Assembly: GCA_011947345.1 (NCBI GenBank)
Contig: JAAVTG010001003.1
Span: 868,001-932,000 of the forward strand
Origin: Phytophthora quininea
Taxonomy: Eukaryota > Oomycota > Peronosporomycetes > Peronosporales > Peronosporaceae
Length of the DNA: 64,000 nucleotides
Reading direction: 5' to 3'
In this document: one piece after another, positions 1 through 9,242 of the stretch
Numbering within the stretch: position 1 is the first letter of the stretch
Layout: each line of letters opens with the position of its first letter
Translations under genes and position numbers: made by a program
Notes under the pieces: generated by a model
What the model saw: the letters and a program-made list of their open reading frames with translations, nothing else
Databases searched by the model: none
Told to the model about the DNA's origin: nothing

Positions 1-1537
1 TCGAAGCGATCAACCAGGCGCGGCCAAGCTTGTTATCAGCTTCACGCTGGGCGTCGCTTTCCCGTTCGAGGCGGGTCGCGACGCGCATAAAGGCATTGCC
101 GACGGGGTTTTCGGGGCTGATGGGCAATCGCTTGACCTCCAGTTCGTCGACGTGGCACTTGTTGCCGTCGATAGCCACATCAAGACGAGCCGAGAACAAG
201 TGCTGGTGGCACGGAGCGCCAAGACGGGGCGCCATCTTGGTGGCGAAGTCGTACTCGCCTTCCGGACGGCCCGAGGAGAAGACGATGCCCGTCGCCTTGG
301 CCTCTAGCTCGATCTTGCCGTCAAGGTAGAAGTACCAGTAGAAGCCGTAGTCGTAGTTGCCCACCGTGACGAAGAACGAGATGACGAGTCGGCGTTGACG
401 GCGCACCGTGCCGGTGATCGGGGTCGACAGCACATCCGTGTGCTTCCACAGCGTGCCGAAGTCTTCCTCGTGGATGCAAACGGCGTTCTTGATCAGCACC
501 GGGTTGCCGAAGTCGTCGGCGACGGTGGCATCCAGGTACTGGATCTTGCCGAGGCAGTCGCAGCCCAGCACAAGTGAGTTGGCCAATCGACCGAACTGGT
601 ACTCGCCAGCGTCAAAGTAGTTCTGCCACTCGTGGGTCGGTTGCGGCTCGCCGTACGGCACGACCATCTCCGACACGGCAGCGCGGTTGAGGATCGGACG
701 CTTGTTGCCGTGGTCGTTGAACGAGATGTCGTGCAGCGTGAGACCCTCGCGGCCGTTGAAGCCGATGCGAACCTCCCAGTTCTGCCAGTTGAGCACGTGG
801 TTCTTGACCGTGAAGCTCGCGCCTTCCGGCTGCGTAATGTGAAGCGGCTTCATATCAGTGCGCATTGGTCCCGACAGCTTCGGGTCGAGGTAGTCGCCGT
901 TCTCCATCGGCACGTGGTCGTAGCCCGTGTCAATGATGCGGTGAACTCGGCGGTTGGTCAGATCGACGTGGGCCACGACGCCGTCAAAGGGGTGGGCGAA
1001 CATCGAGTGGGTGTTCTCCTTGGCCAAGAAGCTCAGCACGCGGATCATCCGGCGCCCCACCTCGCCTTCGTAGCCGAACACTCCAGCAGATAGCGGCACA
1101 CTGCGCACCATACTGAGGTCGGTGATGCCGCGCTTGGCCAGCGCAGCCACGTACTCCGGGTCAGCCTTGGTGATGGTCTCGGAAGCGACGTAGTCCTCGT
1201 CCAGAATGGGGCCCCAGCCGTCAGTGGCAGGGTTCAACTGGCGGTTGTGCACCACCTTGTGCGCCGGGATGTCCACCACCATCTCGCGAGCGACGTTGCT
1301 CGCCTTGTCCAGCACCAGCACGCCAATCTCTCGCGGGATGTCGTCGCCAGCCTTCCAGCCGTCCAGCGTTTTGTGGCCCGGTTCGCGCAGCATCACGTAC
1401 GAGAAGCGGATGTCGGGGCCAAAGTTGCCAGCCTCACCGACGATCTGCTTCATGCTCTCCATCTCCGTGGCGGTGAGCGGGTCCAGCGGGTGACCCACCG
1501 AGGCGTTGAGCTGGGGCGTATTAGCGTGCGAGCACAT
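1..1537 (-). CDS. Copper-containing primary amine oxidase (3' end off the window)
   Basis: Oxidises primary amines to aldehydes with release of ammonia and hydrogen peroxide, using copper and a self-made topaquinone cofactor. The minus-strand frame is open for 512 codons from the ATG at 1537 to the window edge. The cofactor motif T-V-G-N-Y-D is present, with the modified tyrosine at residue 395, and two of the copper histidines are seen as H-Q-H at residues 444 and 446. The N-terminal part (L-D-P-L-T onward) resembles the N2/N3 domains of the family. Usual length is about 650-700 residues, so some 150 residues including the third copper histidine lie outside. No intron and no frame break. No signal peptide is seen, which suggests a cytosolic or peroxisomal enzyme; the targeting tail is missing from view. 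Confidence 0.93.
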   Translation of the reverse strand, partial: MCSHANTPQLNASVGHPLDPLTATEMESMKQIVGEAGNFGPDIRFSYVMLREPGHKTLDGWKAGDDIPREIGVLVLDKASNVAREMVVDIPAHKVVHNRQLNPATDGWGPILDEDYVASETITKADPEYVAALAKRGITDLSMVRSVPLSAGVFGYEGEVGRRMIRVLSFLAKENTHSMFAHPFDGVVAHVDLTNRRVHRIIDTGYDHVPMENGDYLDPKLSGPMRTDMKPLHITQPEGASFTVKNHVLNWQNWEVRIGFNGREGLTLHDISFNDHGNKRPILNRAAVSEMVVPYGEPQPTHEWQNYFDAGEYQFGRLANSLVLGCDCLGKIQYLDATVADDFGNPVLIKNAVCIHEEDFGTLWKHTDVLSTPITGTVRRQRRLVISFFVTVGNYDYGFYWYFYLDGKIELEAKATGIVFSSGRPEGEYDFATKMAPRLGAPCHQHLFSARLDVAIDGNKCHVDELEVKRLPISPENPVGNAFMRVATRLERESDAQREADNKLGRAWLIAS

Positions 1538-1564
1538 GATGTGGAATTGCTGTGTGCGTTAGAC

Positions 1565-1583
1565 GGAAGAACCGAAAGTGAGC
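1565..1583 (-). promoter_or_regulatory. Possible oomycete initiator of the amine oxidase gene
   Basis: On the minus strand GCTCACTTTCGGTTCTTCC lies about 28-46 bases before the amine oxidase ATG. It resembles the oomycete initiator plus flanking region (TCAYTYY followed by a pyrimidine-rich element). The match is approximate; assignment rests on motif and position only. Confidence 0.35.
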
Positions 1584-2935
1584 GTCGAATGCGGCGACGA
1601 CAAGATCGCCGACAACCGCACCCTACGGAGTTCGCAGTCAGTCGCCCTGAATATCAAGATGACCATCAAGTACAGCGATCTTGGCTCAATAGTTGTGGCT
1701 TCCTCCTAGGCCACTGACGGTCGAAGCGGGTTTATCAGCTTGAGGAATGCGTACCATCGACACCGGCACGGCAACGTCCCCCTGGAGCGCTTCTCGAAGG
1801 ACATGGGCAACGGAGACCATGGACGTGACGCGGTGCTCGAAGGTTCCGGTGGGGGCAAGTCATAGGCCACCGCGATGGTGCGTAGCGGGGCGTCATGCTG
1901 GACAAGTACGATTGCCAGGCACCGGAAGCGTACCATGATCGACTGGCAAAATGCCTTTGCTTAGTCACTGGCCCGACTAGCGCGTGACGCAGGCCTTGCA
2001 GCTTTTGCAGAGCAGTGCGACGAGCGGCGACCTTCCGAAACAGAGTCAGCCGACGCACGTTGAAGCGGTCTTGAAGTGCTTTGCAACTTTGGATCGATCT
2101 GCGGGCCACCTGCATCCCCGCTGGGGCCAAAATCCCAGCGAGCGCATCGGCGGCAGACATGGTTGGCACGGTGCGGACAGGACAGCGTCGCGATGCAGTG
2201 GTCAACAGAGTCTCTGCTTGAGGTGGCATCTTGTTGTCGTCTTCACATGCGCTCGGATACCAGCGCCCCAAAACTCGTTTACTGCTAGCTGCCTGTTGAA
2301 TTTCTAGGCTTCGGATTGGGGTGTTCATGTTGCAGTGAGCCCGGGACGCCGCTACTGGCGAGAACAACCTGCCGCTGAAACACCGAAACCCTTTCTGGTG
2401 CAACACTGGATGCTCATTTGCATAGCTGCCACCATCGTGACCGAGATGGCCGCAGCTTGTAAGTACCTGGCTTTGCAATGCATCGGGTCCTGTGCAAGGA
2501 TATTCGACTGCAACCGCAGCGTGTCGATGCTGCCGCTGCCATTTAACATGACTGCAACGGCACAACTTGCAGGGCTGATAAGAACCGCCGCGGCACTCGT
2601 CTTGGCTGGGCTGCAACGCGCTCCAGATCGACATCCCGTTCGCATCGCCGATATTGACTCGTTAGTGGAGAGTCTCCACCCTGGCGACTACGATTTGATC
2701 GTCGTTCAGAGGATGCCACTTGAGACTTTCGTGACGCAGCTCCGGCTTCCAATCCAATCTCGAGGCGCCGACTTAAGTGTGACTTATAACCGAGTGACGC
2801 GCACAGACACGATTGAAATCGGCTGTAGCAACTCGCTGAGTCTCGTGCCCTCTTCGTACTGACAACCAGCCCAACTCAACTCCAGCTCAGTATCGACCAG
2901 CTCGCTAATCCATTCCGTTCGACGTGAACTCCACC
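1584..2935. other. Intergenic, no supported gene
   Basis: About 1.35 kb between the amine oxidase and the permease. Two overlapping open frames (minus 1735-2634, plus 2335-2862) exist, but neither shows a recognisable domain, a convincing hydrophobicity pattern or a promoter, and they overlap on opposite strands. I see nothing else here. Confidence 0.5.
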
Positions 2936-2954
2936 AGCTCATTTTCCAATTGTC
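2936..2954 (+). promoter_or_regulatory. Oomycete core promoter (Inr + flanking element) of the permease
   Basis: GCTCATTTTCCAATTGTCC matches the established oomycete initiator/flanking consensus (GCTCATTYYNCAWTTT-like). It sits 20-38 bases before the ATG at 2974, the usual distance. It also argues that translation starts at 2974 and not at the upstream in-frame TTG at 2950, which would overlap the initiator. Confidence 0.75.
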
Positions 2955-2973
2955 CGGCAACCGCATCAACCAA

Positions 2974-4419
2974 ATGTCGACAGTATATCCATCCGTCGAC
3001 GGTCTTCAAACAGAAGTCGAGACCCATCGGTATGCTAAAACGCCGCACCTGTGGGCACTCGGAGTCGGCACTGTCATCGGTGGCGAGTTCTACGGCTGGC
3101 AGTCTTCGCTCATTGCTGGCTTTGACGGTCTCTTCGTGCTGCTGGCCTTCGTCACGGTGCTCTATACGCTGTTGACCTTCTCAATCGCTGAAATGTCGGC
3201 AACGATCCCATCGGGTGGCGGTCCCTACGTCTTCTCGCTGCATGGGATTGGCCCGCGCGCTGCCTACTTCGCCGGCTTGGCCGAGACGATCAAGGTCGTT
3301 GCTACGGTTGCGACCACCTTCTACAGTATCTTCCTGTACCTGGACGCCCTATTCGGCTTGAACTCCAACTACGGGCCGCTGTGGTGGATCGGCTTCAACG
3401 TGGTGTTCGTGTCGCTCAACATCATGGGCGTCGAGGCCACGTTCCGCGTGCAAGTTTTCGCCACGGCGTTATCCACCATCATGCTCGTCATCTTCTACGT
3501 CGGAGCCTTCACCAAACTCGACTACACCACGTGGGTGGCCGATCAGAACTGGGAGTGGGCATCGTTCAGCGACACCGTCCAGGGCATCTCGTTCACGCTG
3601 TGGTTCTACTTTGGCATCGAAGAGCTGCCTCTTGCAGTGGACGAGACCATCGAGCCCGAGAAGAACATCCCTCGCGGAATAATCTGGTCGATGGTCACGC
3701 TCGTCGTCTTGGCCGTGCTCACTCTCGTGTGCAGCTCGCTCATCTACCCTGGAGCTGCTGCCATCTTCCAGGCCACAGCGCCGTTGGTCACTGGTTACAA
3801 GAGTGTCTTTGGCGACAACGGCACCACCGCCGGGTTCATGTGGCTCACGGTGATCGGCATCATTTCTAGCACGCACTCGTTCGTGTACTGCATGAGTCGC
3901 TTGGTGTACGCCATCGCCTGCGACGGATATCTGCCGCATTTCCTCACCAAGGTGCACCCGACACGGGGTTCGGCCTACGCCGCTCTCATCACAGGGGCGG
4001 TCGTCAACCAGGTCCTCGCTATTATCCTCTTCTACATCGTCGGAATTGTAGACTTGGGCGGCGTGTTGATCAACCTGTCGCTGCTTGGGGCGCTCATCTC
4101 GTACTCGTTCCAGTTGGTGTCGTTCATCCTGCTTCGAGTCAACCAGCCCAACCGACCGCGACCGTATCGCAGTCCGTTCGGCATTCCTGGAGCGGTGCTC
4201 TGCCTTTTCCTGTGCTTGTTGTGCTTCGCCGCCATCATCTACAGTGGCACGTCCAGCAACAACTTCCTGATCGCTGTCATCACCGCCGTCATTATGTTTG
4301 CCATCGGCACGGGCTACTTCTTCGTGGCCGTGCTGCCACGTCTCAAGAACGAGAAATTCAACCAGATCTCGCCCAAGAGCATGCGCCAGAACTTGATCAG
4401 TGGCCAGAGCAACGTGTAA
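2974..4419 (+). CDS. APC-superfamily amino acid / ethanolamine-type permease
   Basis: A 481-residue, intronless integral membrane transporter of the amino acid-polyamine-organocation superfamily. After a short hydrophilic N-terminus comes a first helix with G-V-G-T-V-I-G-G-E, the glycine-rich substrate/ion segment of TM1. A loop with S-G-G-G-P-Y follows TM2, and W-F-Y-F-G-I-E-E-L-P-L marks the TM6 region. About 12 hydrophobic segments are visible and the protein ends in a short basic tail. The sequence is most like the ethanolamine permease branch, but substrate cannot be read from it. The likely site is the plasma membrane, with proton-coupled uptake inferred from the family. The ATG at 2974 is chosen because the core promoter lies directly upstream. 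No frame break. Confidence 0.88.
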   Translation: MSTVYPSVDGLQTEVETHRYAKTPHLWALGVGTVIGGEFYGWQSSLIAGFDGLFVLLAFVTVLYTLLTFSIAEMSATIPSGGGPYVFSLHGIGPRAAYFAGLAETIKVVATVATTFYSIFLYLDALFGLNSNYGPLWWIGFNVVFVSLNIMGVEATFRVQVFATALSTIMLVIFYVGAFTKLDYTTWVADQNWEWASFSDTVQGISFTLWFYFGIEELPLAVDETIEPEKNIPRGIIWSMVTLVVLAVLTLVCSSLIYPGAAAIFQATAPLVTGYKSVFGDNGTTAGFMWLTVIGIISSTHSFVYCMSRLVYAIACDGYLPHFLTKVHPTRGSAYAALITGAVVNQVLAIILFYIVGIVDLGGVLINLSLLGALISYSFQLVSFILLRVNQPNRPRPYRSPFGIPGAVLCLFLCLLCFAAIIYSGTSSNNFLIAVITAVIMFAIGTGYFFVAVLPRLKNEKFNQISPKSMRQNLISGQSNV

Positions 4420-4687
4420 AGCCCCTCGCTTTGTAGGACCCCGGTCTGTTCATGTTCAACTAATGCCCCCAAAACATCGCTCATTTTCCACTTCCGACTG
4501 ATGCGGCTGCCACCAGTCATCTAACACGCATATCCAGTTGATACTCTTCTTGTTTTTGCGTTGTAGCTAGCGGGTCTTCCTCTTCTTCGCCCGTGGAGCG
4601 AGCAGGGTGATCTTGGTTCTGGTCAATTCTCAGAATGTATTGAAACAGAAAAAATCTATAAAGAGTTTTCTTTACTTGGATACCGGT

Positions 4688-6152
4688 ATGGCCAAGAAGC
4701 GTCGCCACGCTCATGCGGGCGCACGAGCGCCTGCCGCGATAACTCGACAAGTGTCGGTGGACACACAGGCGACGGAGAAGAAGCTGCAGCACTTGGAGAA
4801 CTTCTACGGCCATCTAAGCGCCGACGTCGTGGAAATCCCCTCCAGTCTGGAGCGAATTCTGGTTTTCCACAGTATCGTGGCGCTGGTCGTGCAGAACGCA
4901 CTCATGTATGCCGAGGTTGGTGCCATACTTTGCTGTTAATAATTATTTATACAAATTCATCTAACATATAATTATTGCCAGAACGTGTCAACCGAGCAAA
5001 TTGTGCTGGTGGTTGGCACTGGCCTTTGGCTGATGAGAGGGGTCATCATCACGGGGTTCTTGCCCCACATCGCTCTCCAAGAAGACTGCAGTCGAGTAGT
5101 GTTTTGGAGAAATCTGATCTACAGTGGCGTGTTCACGGGCATCGGAGCTGTGTTCTACCAGTTTGAAATTCCGCTGATCACTCTTCGAACAGCATTCTTC
5201 ATGCTCGTGTACGTGGGAGAGATAACTTCTTCTTTACTGGAGCTGTAAAATGACTTATGATGTTGTTCTTGTGGTGGACGCAGTTTTTGCTGGATGTTGC
5301 ATCCATTCACTTTTGGAGAGATCCAAGGGACGACTGACACGGTGGCAAATACTTTGGTCGGCTATTGAGATCACGTACTTAGTGGCGGGTTTCTCCACGC
5401 ATCTGAACTATGTAAGTGTGTAAAGTTGTGGAAATGGATGGAGAAATAACGCTGTCGATCTGGTACAGAGGAGCGAACTGATCTACGATCGATCCGCGTT
5501 TGTGCTCACGGCGGTGACGACTTTCGTACACGTGGTTGTGTTGCTTTCAGTGGGGTATACTGTGCTTCATTGCTTCACCACGGACACAAATGGGAAGTTT
5601 GCAATGGCGCAACACCGTGGAATTACATTGATGGAGAGCTTGTGGCAGTCTGTTGACCGCTCTGAGACGGACCAGCTCTTTTCGAGCTTGTCTGGAGCAC
5701 CAAAGGTTTGGACGTCACTTTGTTCTACTGAGTTGGACTTCGACTGCTAACTTTGCGCTCGCAGAAAAAGAAACCAAGAGCAAGTCGCGTGCTTTGAAAG
5801 GTGTGAGCGACGTCGCCACGCAGGACGAGCTGGCGCTGTCGCTAGCGATGTCAAAGCGCTCAGCTTTCCATGAACCACGCGTTCACTTCGCGATCCTGAC
5901 GGTGCTGCAGATGCTACTTTTGCTCTCGCAAGTCGTGCTGTCATCGTTCGTTCTGTACTCCTGGGAGATGATGAGGTGCGCTGCTGCAACCATCAAAGCG
6001 AACGACCACACATTTACTAACGTTGTCTTTGGTTGTATGACAGTGCGCTCATGCTGAGCAGCTCTCACATCCTCTGGGTGGTTGGGCGAGTGCGTCGAAA
6101 AGTGCTTGCACACTGCAGAGACTTCGACCTGCTGCGATACAAGAACGACTAA
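4688..6152 (+). CDS. Unknown multi-pass membrane protein, six exons
   Basis: I do not recognise the family. Proposed exons are 4688-4915, 4982-5212 (or 5206), 5284-5411, 5469-5705, 5765-5975 and 6044-6152, giving about 380 residues. A basic N-terminus (M-A-K-K-R-R-H) is followed by roughly seven hydrophobic segments, a hydrophilic loop rich in K, S and T in exon 5, and a basic C-terminus. The introns at 4916, 5412 and 5976 splice in frame. The introns ending at 5283 and 5764 each leave the frame one base short: the first base run of the following exon is TTTTT (5284-5288) and AAAAA (5765-5769), and one more base in each would restore reading. The intron before 5765 carries a GCTAAC branch-point-like site, so the intron itself is credible. 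Function is unknown. Confidence 0.6.
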
Positions 6153-6173
6153 CTGGACCGACAATTGTATTCT

Positions 6174-6353
6174 TTAGTCAGTAGTCTTGGCATTCCTCTG
6201 CTCTGCTTCCGTGGCTGCAGTGCAGCAGTCATAGTAGCGTTTGATGACGTCCGCGCACTTGTTCTCCTGGTAGTTGCGGCGCTGCAGACAGAACTGGATG
6301 GCGCAGGCCTGCTTCTTGCACACGCGCTCGCACAGCTCCTTCTCGTGGGCCAT
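6174..6353 (-). CDS. CMC4: CMC4-like twin CX9C mitochondrial protein
   Basis: A complete 59-residue protein with two CX9C motifs: Cys12-Cys22 and Cys33-Cys43, plus Cys8, Cys17 and Cys44. This arrangement, with the K-Q-A-C-A-I-Q stretch, matches the CMC4 (p8/MTCP1) family of small proteins imported into the mitochondrial intermembrane space by the Mia40 disulfide relay. CMC4 is linked to respiratory-chain biogenesis, though its exact role is unsettled. Single exon; the ATG at 6353 gives the expected family length. It is convergent with the membrane-protein gene, whose stop lies only 21 bases away. A TCATTTTCA initiator-like motif lies about 70 bases upstream on the minus strand. Confidence 0.85.
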   Translation of the reverse strand: MAHEKELCERVCKKQACAIQFCLQRRNYQENKCADVIKRYYDCCTAATEAEQRNAKTTD

Positions 6354-6626
6354 CGTGGGGCTGTCACTTCGGATCGAAATACAGAATCCCAGTACGTTTT
6401 AGGGCATGGACAAGACGAAGAGCATGAAAATGACAAACGAAAAGCTGCAGGTTCCTACAACCGGCACGAACGAACGCTCCCGTAAATTATGAAAATAAAT
6501 GCACAACTGCTGCCTGCCTCAACGCCGACCAACACCTGCAGAGCTACCAGGAGAAGCGAAAGCTCGCTTGAGCTGGCTCATCGCATTGCTGCCAATCACT
6601 TGACGCTGAGAAGAAAAGAAGAGCTT

Positions 6627-7566
6627 TTAGACGTTCGTGTCCTCTTCCTTGATCGGGGCAGATTTGGCTGACGGGGTCTCCTCAGGCGGCGTGTAGTCCG
6701 GGATGCCACGAGAGAACGACGGGTGCTTCATGATGACAAAGTAGTTGAAGTAGGCGTTGGCGAATCCAGCCAGCGACACGAGGACGCCGTAGACGCCGCA
6801 CATTCCGAACGGGAAGATGGAAATCCTACAAAACGACACACCATCAGTACCAAACCCAAAGTCTCATCAATAACCTCGCGCTTACATGCTCAGGAACAGG
6901 CATCGTCCCCACGGACTGTACATGAAGCCAAAGTTGGCGCGCAGCAGCTTGTCAATAAACGCCGTGCGCAGCTCGTAGCCGACCAGGATCAACGCGAAGA
7001 AGCTGCAAGGAAACTTGTCAATAAAAGCAACACATAAAAACAATTCTATCCATGGTCACGCACATGGTGTAGATGATGGAGAGAGCGTCGGCCATCACGG
7101 AGAACGCCGAGTCCGACTGGATTACCTGCCCGACAGCCAGTCCGATCATGCAGCCGGCCACCGTCAGGTTCACAATGCGCATGGCCGACAGCACTCCTGA
7201 GACCGACGAGCCCATAATCCTGTCGTAAATGAGAGCGTCAGCACCAATTTCTATCGACAATAATGGCAATATATTGCCACGCACATTTCCCGGGTCTTGG
7301 CCTTGATCTCCGCCCACACTTCGGCGATGGAGATGGAGTCCGCCGTGTTGGTGACTTTGTCGGCGGCCGACGGCGGCGGGGGCGGAAGCTTCAGGTCGTC
7401 CGGGTTCAGCGGCGGCAGCTTGCCGTAGGTCACACTGGGCAAATAGAAAATCGCCTCAGTTAGGAAGGAAGAGTAGAGAGAAGAGTTTCTAAGCGTACTC
7501 GTTGCCTGTGGGTCCGGCATTGAGCACGGAGCCTCCCAGAACAGAGGCGTTAACTTCGGTGGTCAT
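6627..7566 (-). CDS. COPI-associated family membrane protein
   Basis: Five exons on the minus strand: 7566-7499, 7434-7285, 7219-7064, 7002-6886 and 6825-6627, total 690 nt, giving 229 residues with every junction in frame. Four hydrophobic segments follow a proline-rich cytosolic stretch (P-P-P-P-P near residue 40). The segment with F-M-Y-S-P-W-G-R, followed by the G-M-C-G-V-Y-G-V helix, is typical of the COPI-associated protein family (PF08507-type), whose members sit in Golgi membranes with vesicle coat components. The C-terminus is acidic (K-E-E-D-T-N-V). All four donors fall in phase 2 and three split an ATG-like AT/G codon, a curious regularity. Role in Golgi traffic is inferred from family. 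Confidence 0.82.
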
Positions 7567-7875
7567 CCTTCGCGTGATGTTTGCCTGTGTACCGCAGTAG
7601 GGGGCTGAGGGGGAACGAGGACGGTGGACGCTTCTTCCGCGACGGGATTGATGGAGAGTTCTGTATGCGCTGGCTCCACAGCTGTTTTGGTACCGAAATG
7701 TTGGTACTTTGTACTGTACCAAACTACAGGTACAAATTCAATTTTGGCGCGCTTTGGCAAGAAGGAAGCATGGATGGAGTTGTAGGGCAAAATTGGTTGC
7801 TTTATGGGCGCATTTCTTACTTTGCTTGCACAGCTTAACGTTAGGATAAATAGTGTGCTCGGTCGAAGCTGCGCC

Positions 7876-8671
7876 TCACACCTGCTCGAGCGTGTCGGTG
7901 GACGAGAGCGACGTTGTGGATGCCGTCGAGTTGGCGCTGCACTCGCTCATGCTCCTGCTCTTCCGCGGGGTGGCGGCCTCCACGTAAACATGGCTCCTCC
8001 GCTTGAGCGCCTCCACCCTTCCCTTCATGGTTTCCACCTGTCCAAGCCACCGCTCGTCCTTCTCAAAGTCCAGCAGACGCGACTGCGAGTGCTCGATCCT
8101 GGACACGAACGCGGCGTAGCTTGAGCGCGGACCGCGAACGCGCGAGCTGACGGGCGTCGGCGGCGGGATGTACAGTGAAGAAGGCGCTGGACACAGCTCG
8201 AGGAGTGGCAATAAACGACCGAGCGACGCTCTTGGAGTCGTCAAGCGACGGCTTCCGCACGGAGGCGGCGGCCTGGTGATACTCGCGAGACTTGGGCTGC
8301 GGGATCTTGCTGACCGGCAGCACCATGTCCTGGACGACCGTAGGCGGCGCAATGGCGGCAATGCTGCACTCCTCCTCCTGCGCGGTCTCTTCGTCGCTCG
8401 TCTCCTGGTTGCTCCCCGTCTCCAAGTCCTCATCGACGTCCGTCGTGTCGGGTGTCGACACCGCTGACTCGCTGTCCGTGGCGCTTTTGAATTTGAGCGT
8501 CTTGGTCGGCACGATGATCCGCGGCTCCTCGGCCATGGCAAGTCCGTCGTAGTACGTCACCAGTCCGTAGACGTTCCCGTGTCCGGGCTCCTCCAGCGTG
8601 TGGGCGGCCTGGTCCGACCCGCCGGACACCGCCAGGTTCTCAAACATCTCGACGATGCTGCGCACCGTCAT
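7876..8671 (-). CDS. Unknown acidic protein with C-terminal coiled coil
   Basis: No known family. The ATG at 8671 opens an acidic, serine/threonine-rich N-terminal part (M-T-V-R-S-I-V-E-M-F-E-N at the start) of about 160 residues. A second frame from about 8160 to the stop at 7876 encodes a basic/serine-rich segment and a heptad-like stretch (L-L-D-F-E-K-D-E-R-W-L-G-Q-V). The two frames differ by one position and must be joined near 8165-8215, either by a 46-nt intron (GT/GTCCAG to CGTCAG) or across an indel. That intron would be shorter than others here. No membrane segment or signal peptide. Function unknown; the gene is supported by codon pattern and continuity only. Confidence 0.45.
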
Positions 8672-9242
8672 GACTCACTGCGCTGCGCTCTGTCCTGTTC
8701 TCTCGCTGCTCTTCTTGACGAATGGCGCGCAGGAAACCTTACCGGGCTCTGCAAACGGCCGACACGACGACGCCGGCGACAAAGCGGTTCGCCGCGCAAC
8801 GCAGGACGAGTTTGAAAGTTCAAACGCAGACCAGACCGTCGCCGACTCTGGGAGTTTGTATCTGAGCCTGAGGCGCAGCGGAGACTGCCGCGCGCGTACC
8901 GTGGGATAAGCCAGTTCGCACCAGGCTCAGCCGAGTTGTTTTTGGCCGTCGGGGTGGACCATGTTGCCTCTACAGCAGGATGCGCCAGCCGACAAGAAGG
9001 CGAAGCAGACGGCATTTTTAGCATTGACGTCCCGCCAAAAAGCTTCCGCCCCAACCGATTCAATGGACGTCAGGAGGCTCAATGCACCGCCAGCAGGCTT
9101 GCCATGCTGTCGTCTGACTTGACAGACACAGGCACCATGTGCTGGCAAATCGCCAGCTTCATCTCCAGCCGGGAATTGTCAATAGGATCAAATTTAGACA
9201 TTCTAAATAATGCATTACAAAATCTAAGTTGGATCCCTCCCG

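Noticed and set aside
1735..2634. 299-codon minus-strand ORF between the amine oxidase and permease
   Set aside because: No domain, irregular composition, overlaps another ORF on the opposite strand and starts with no promoter; likely chance in GC-rich DNA.
2335..2862. 175-codon plus-strand ORF before the permease
   Set aside because: Starts with GTG, no motif, overlaps the antisense ORF above.
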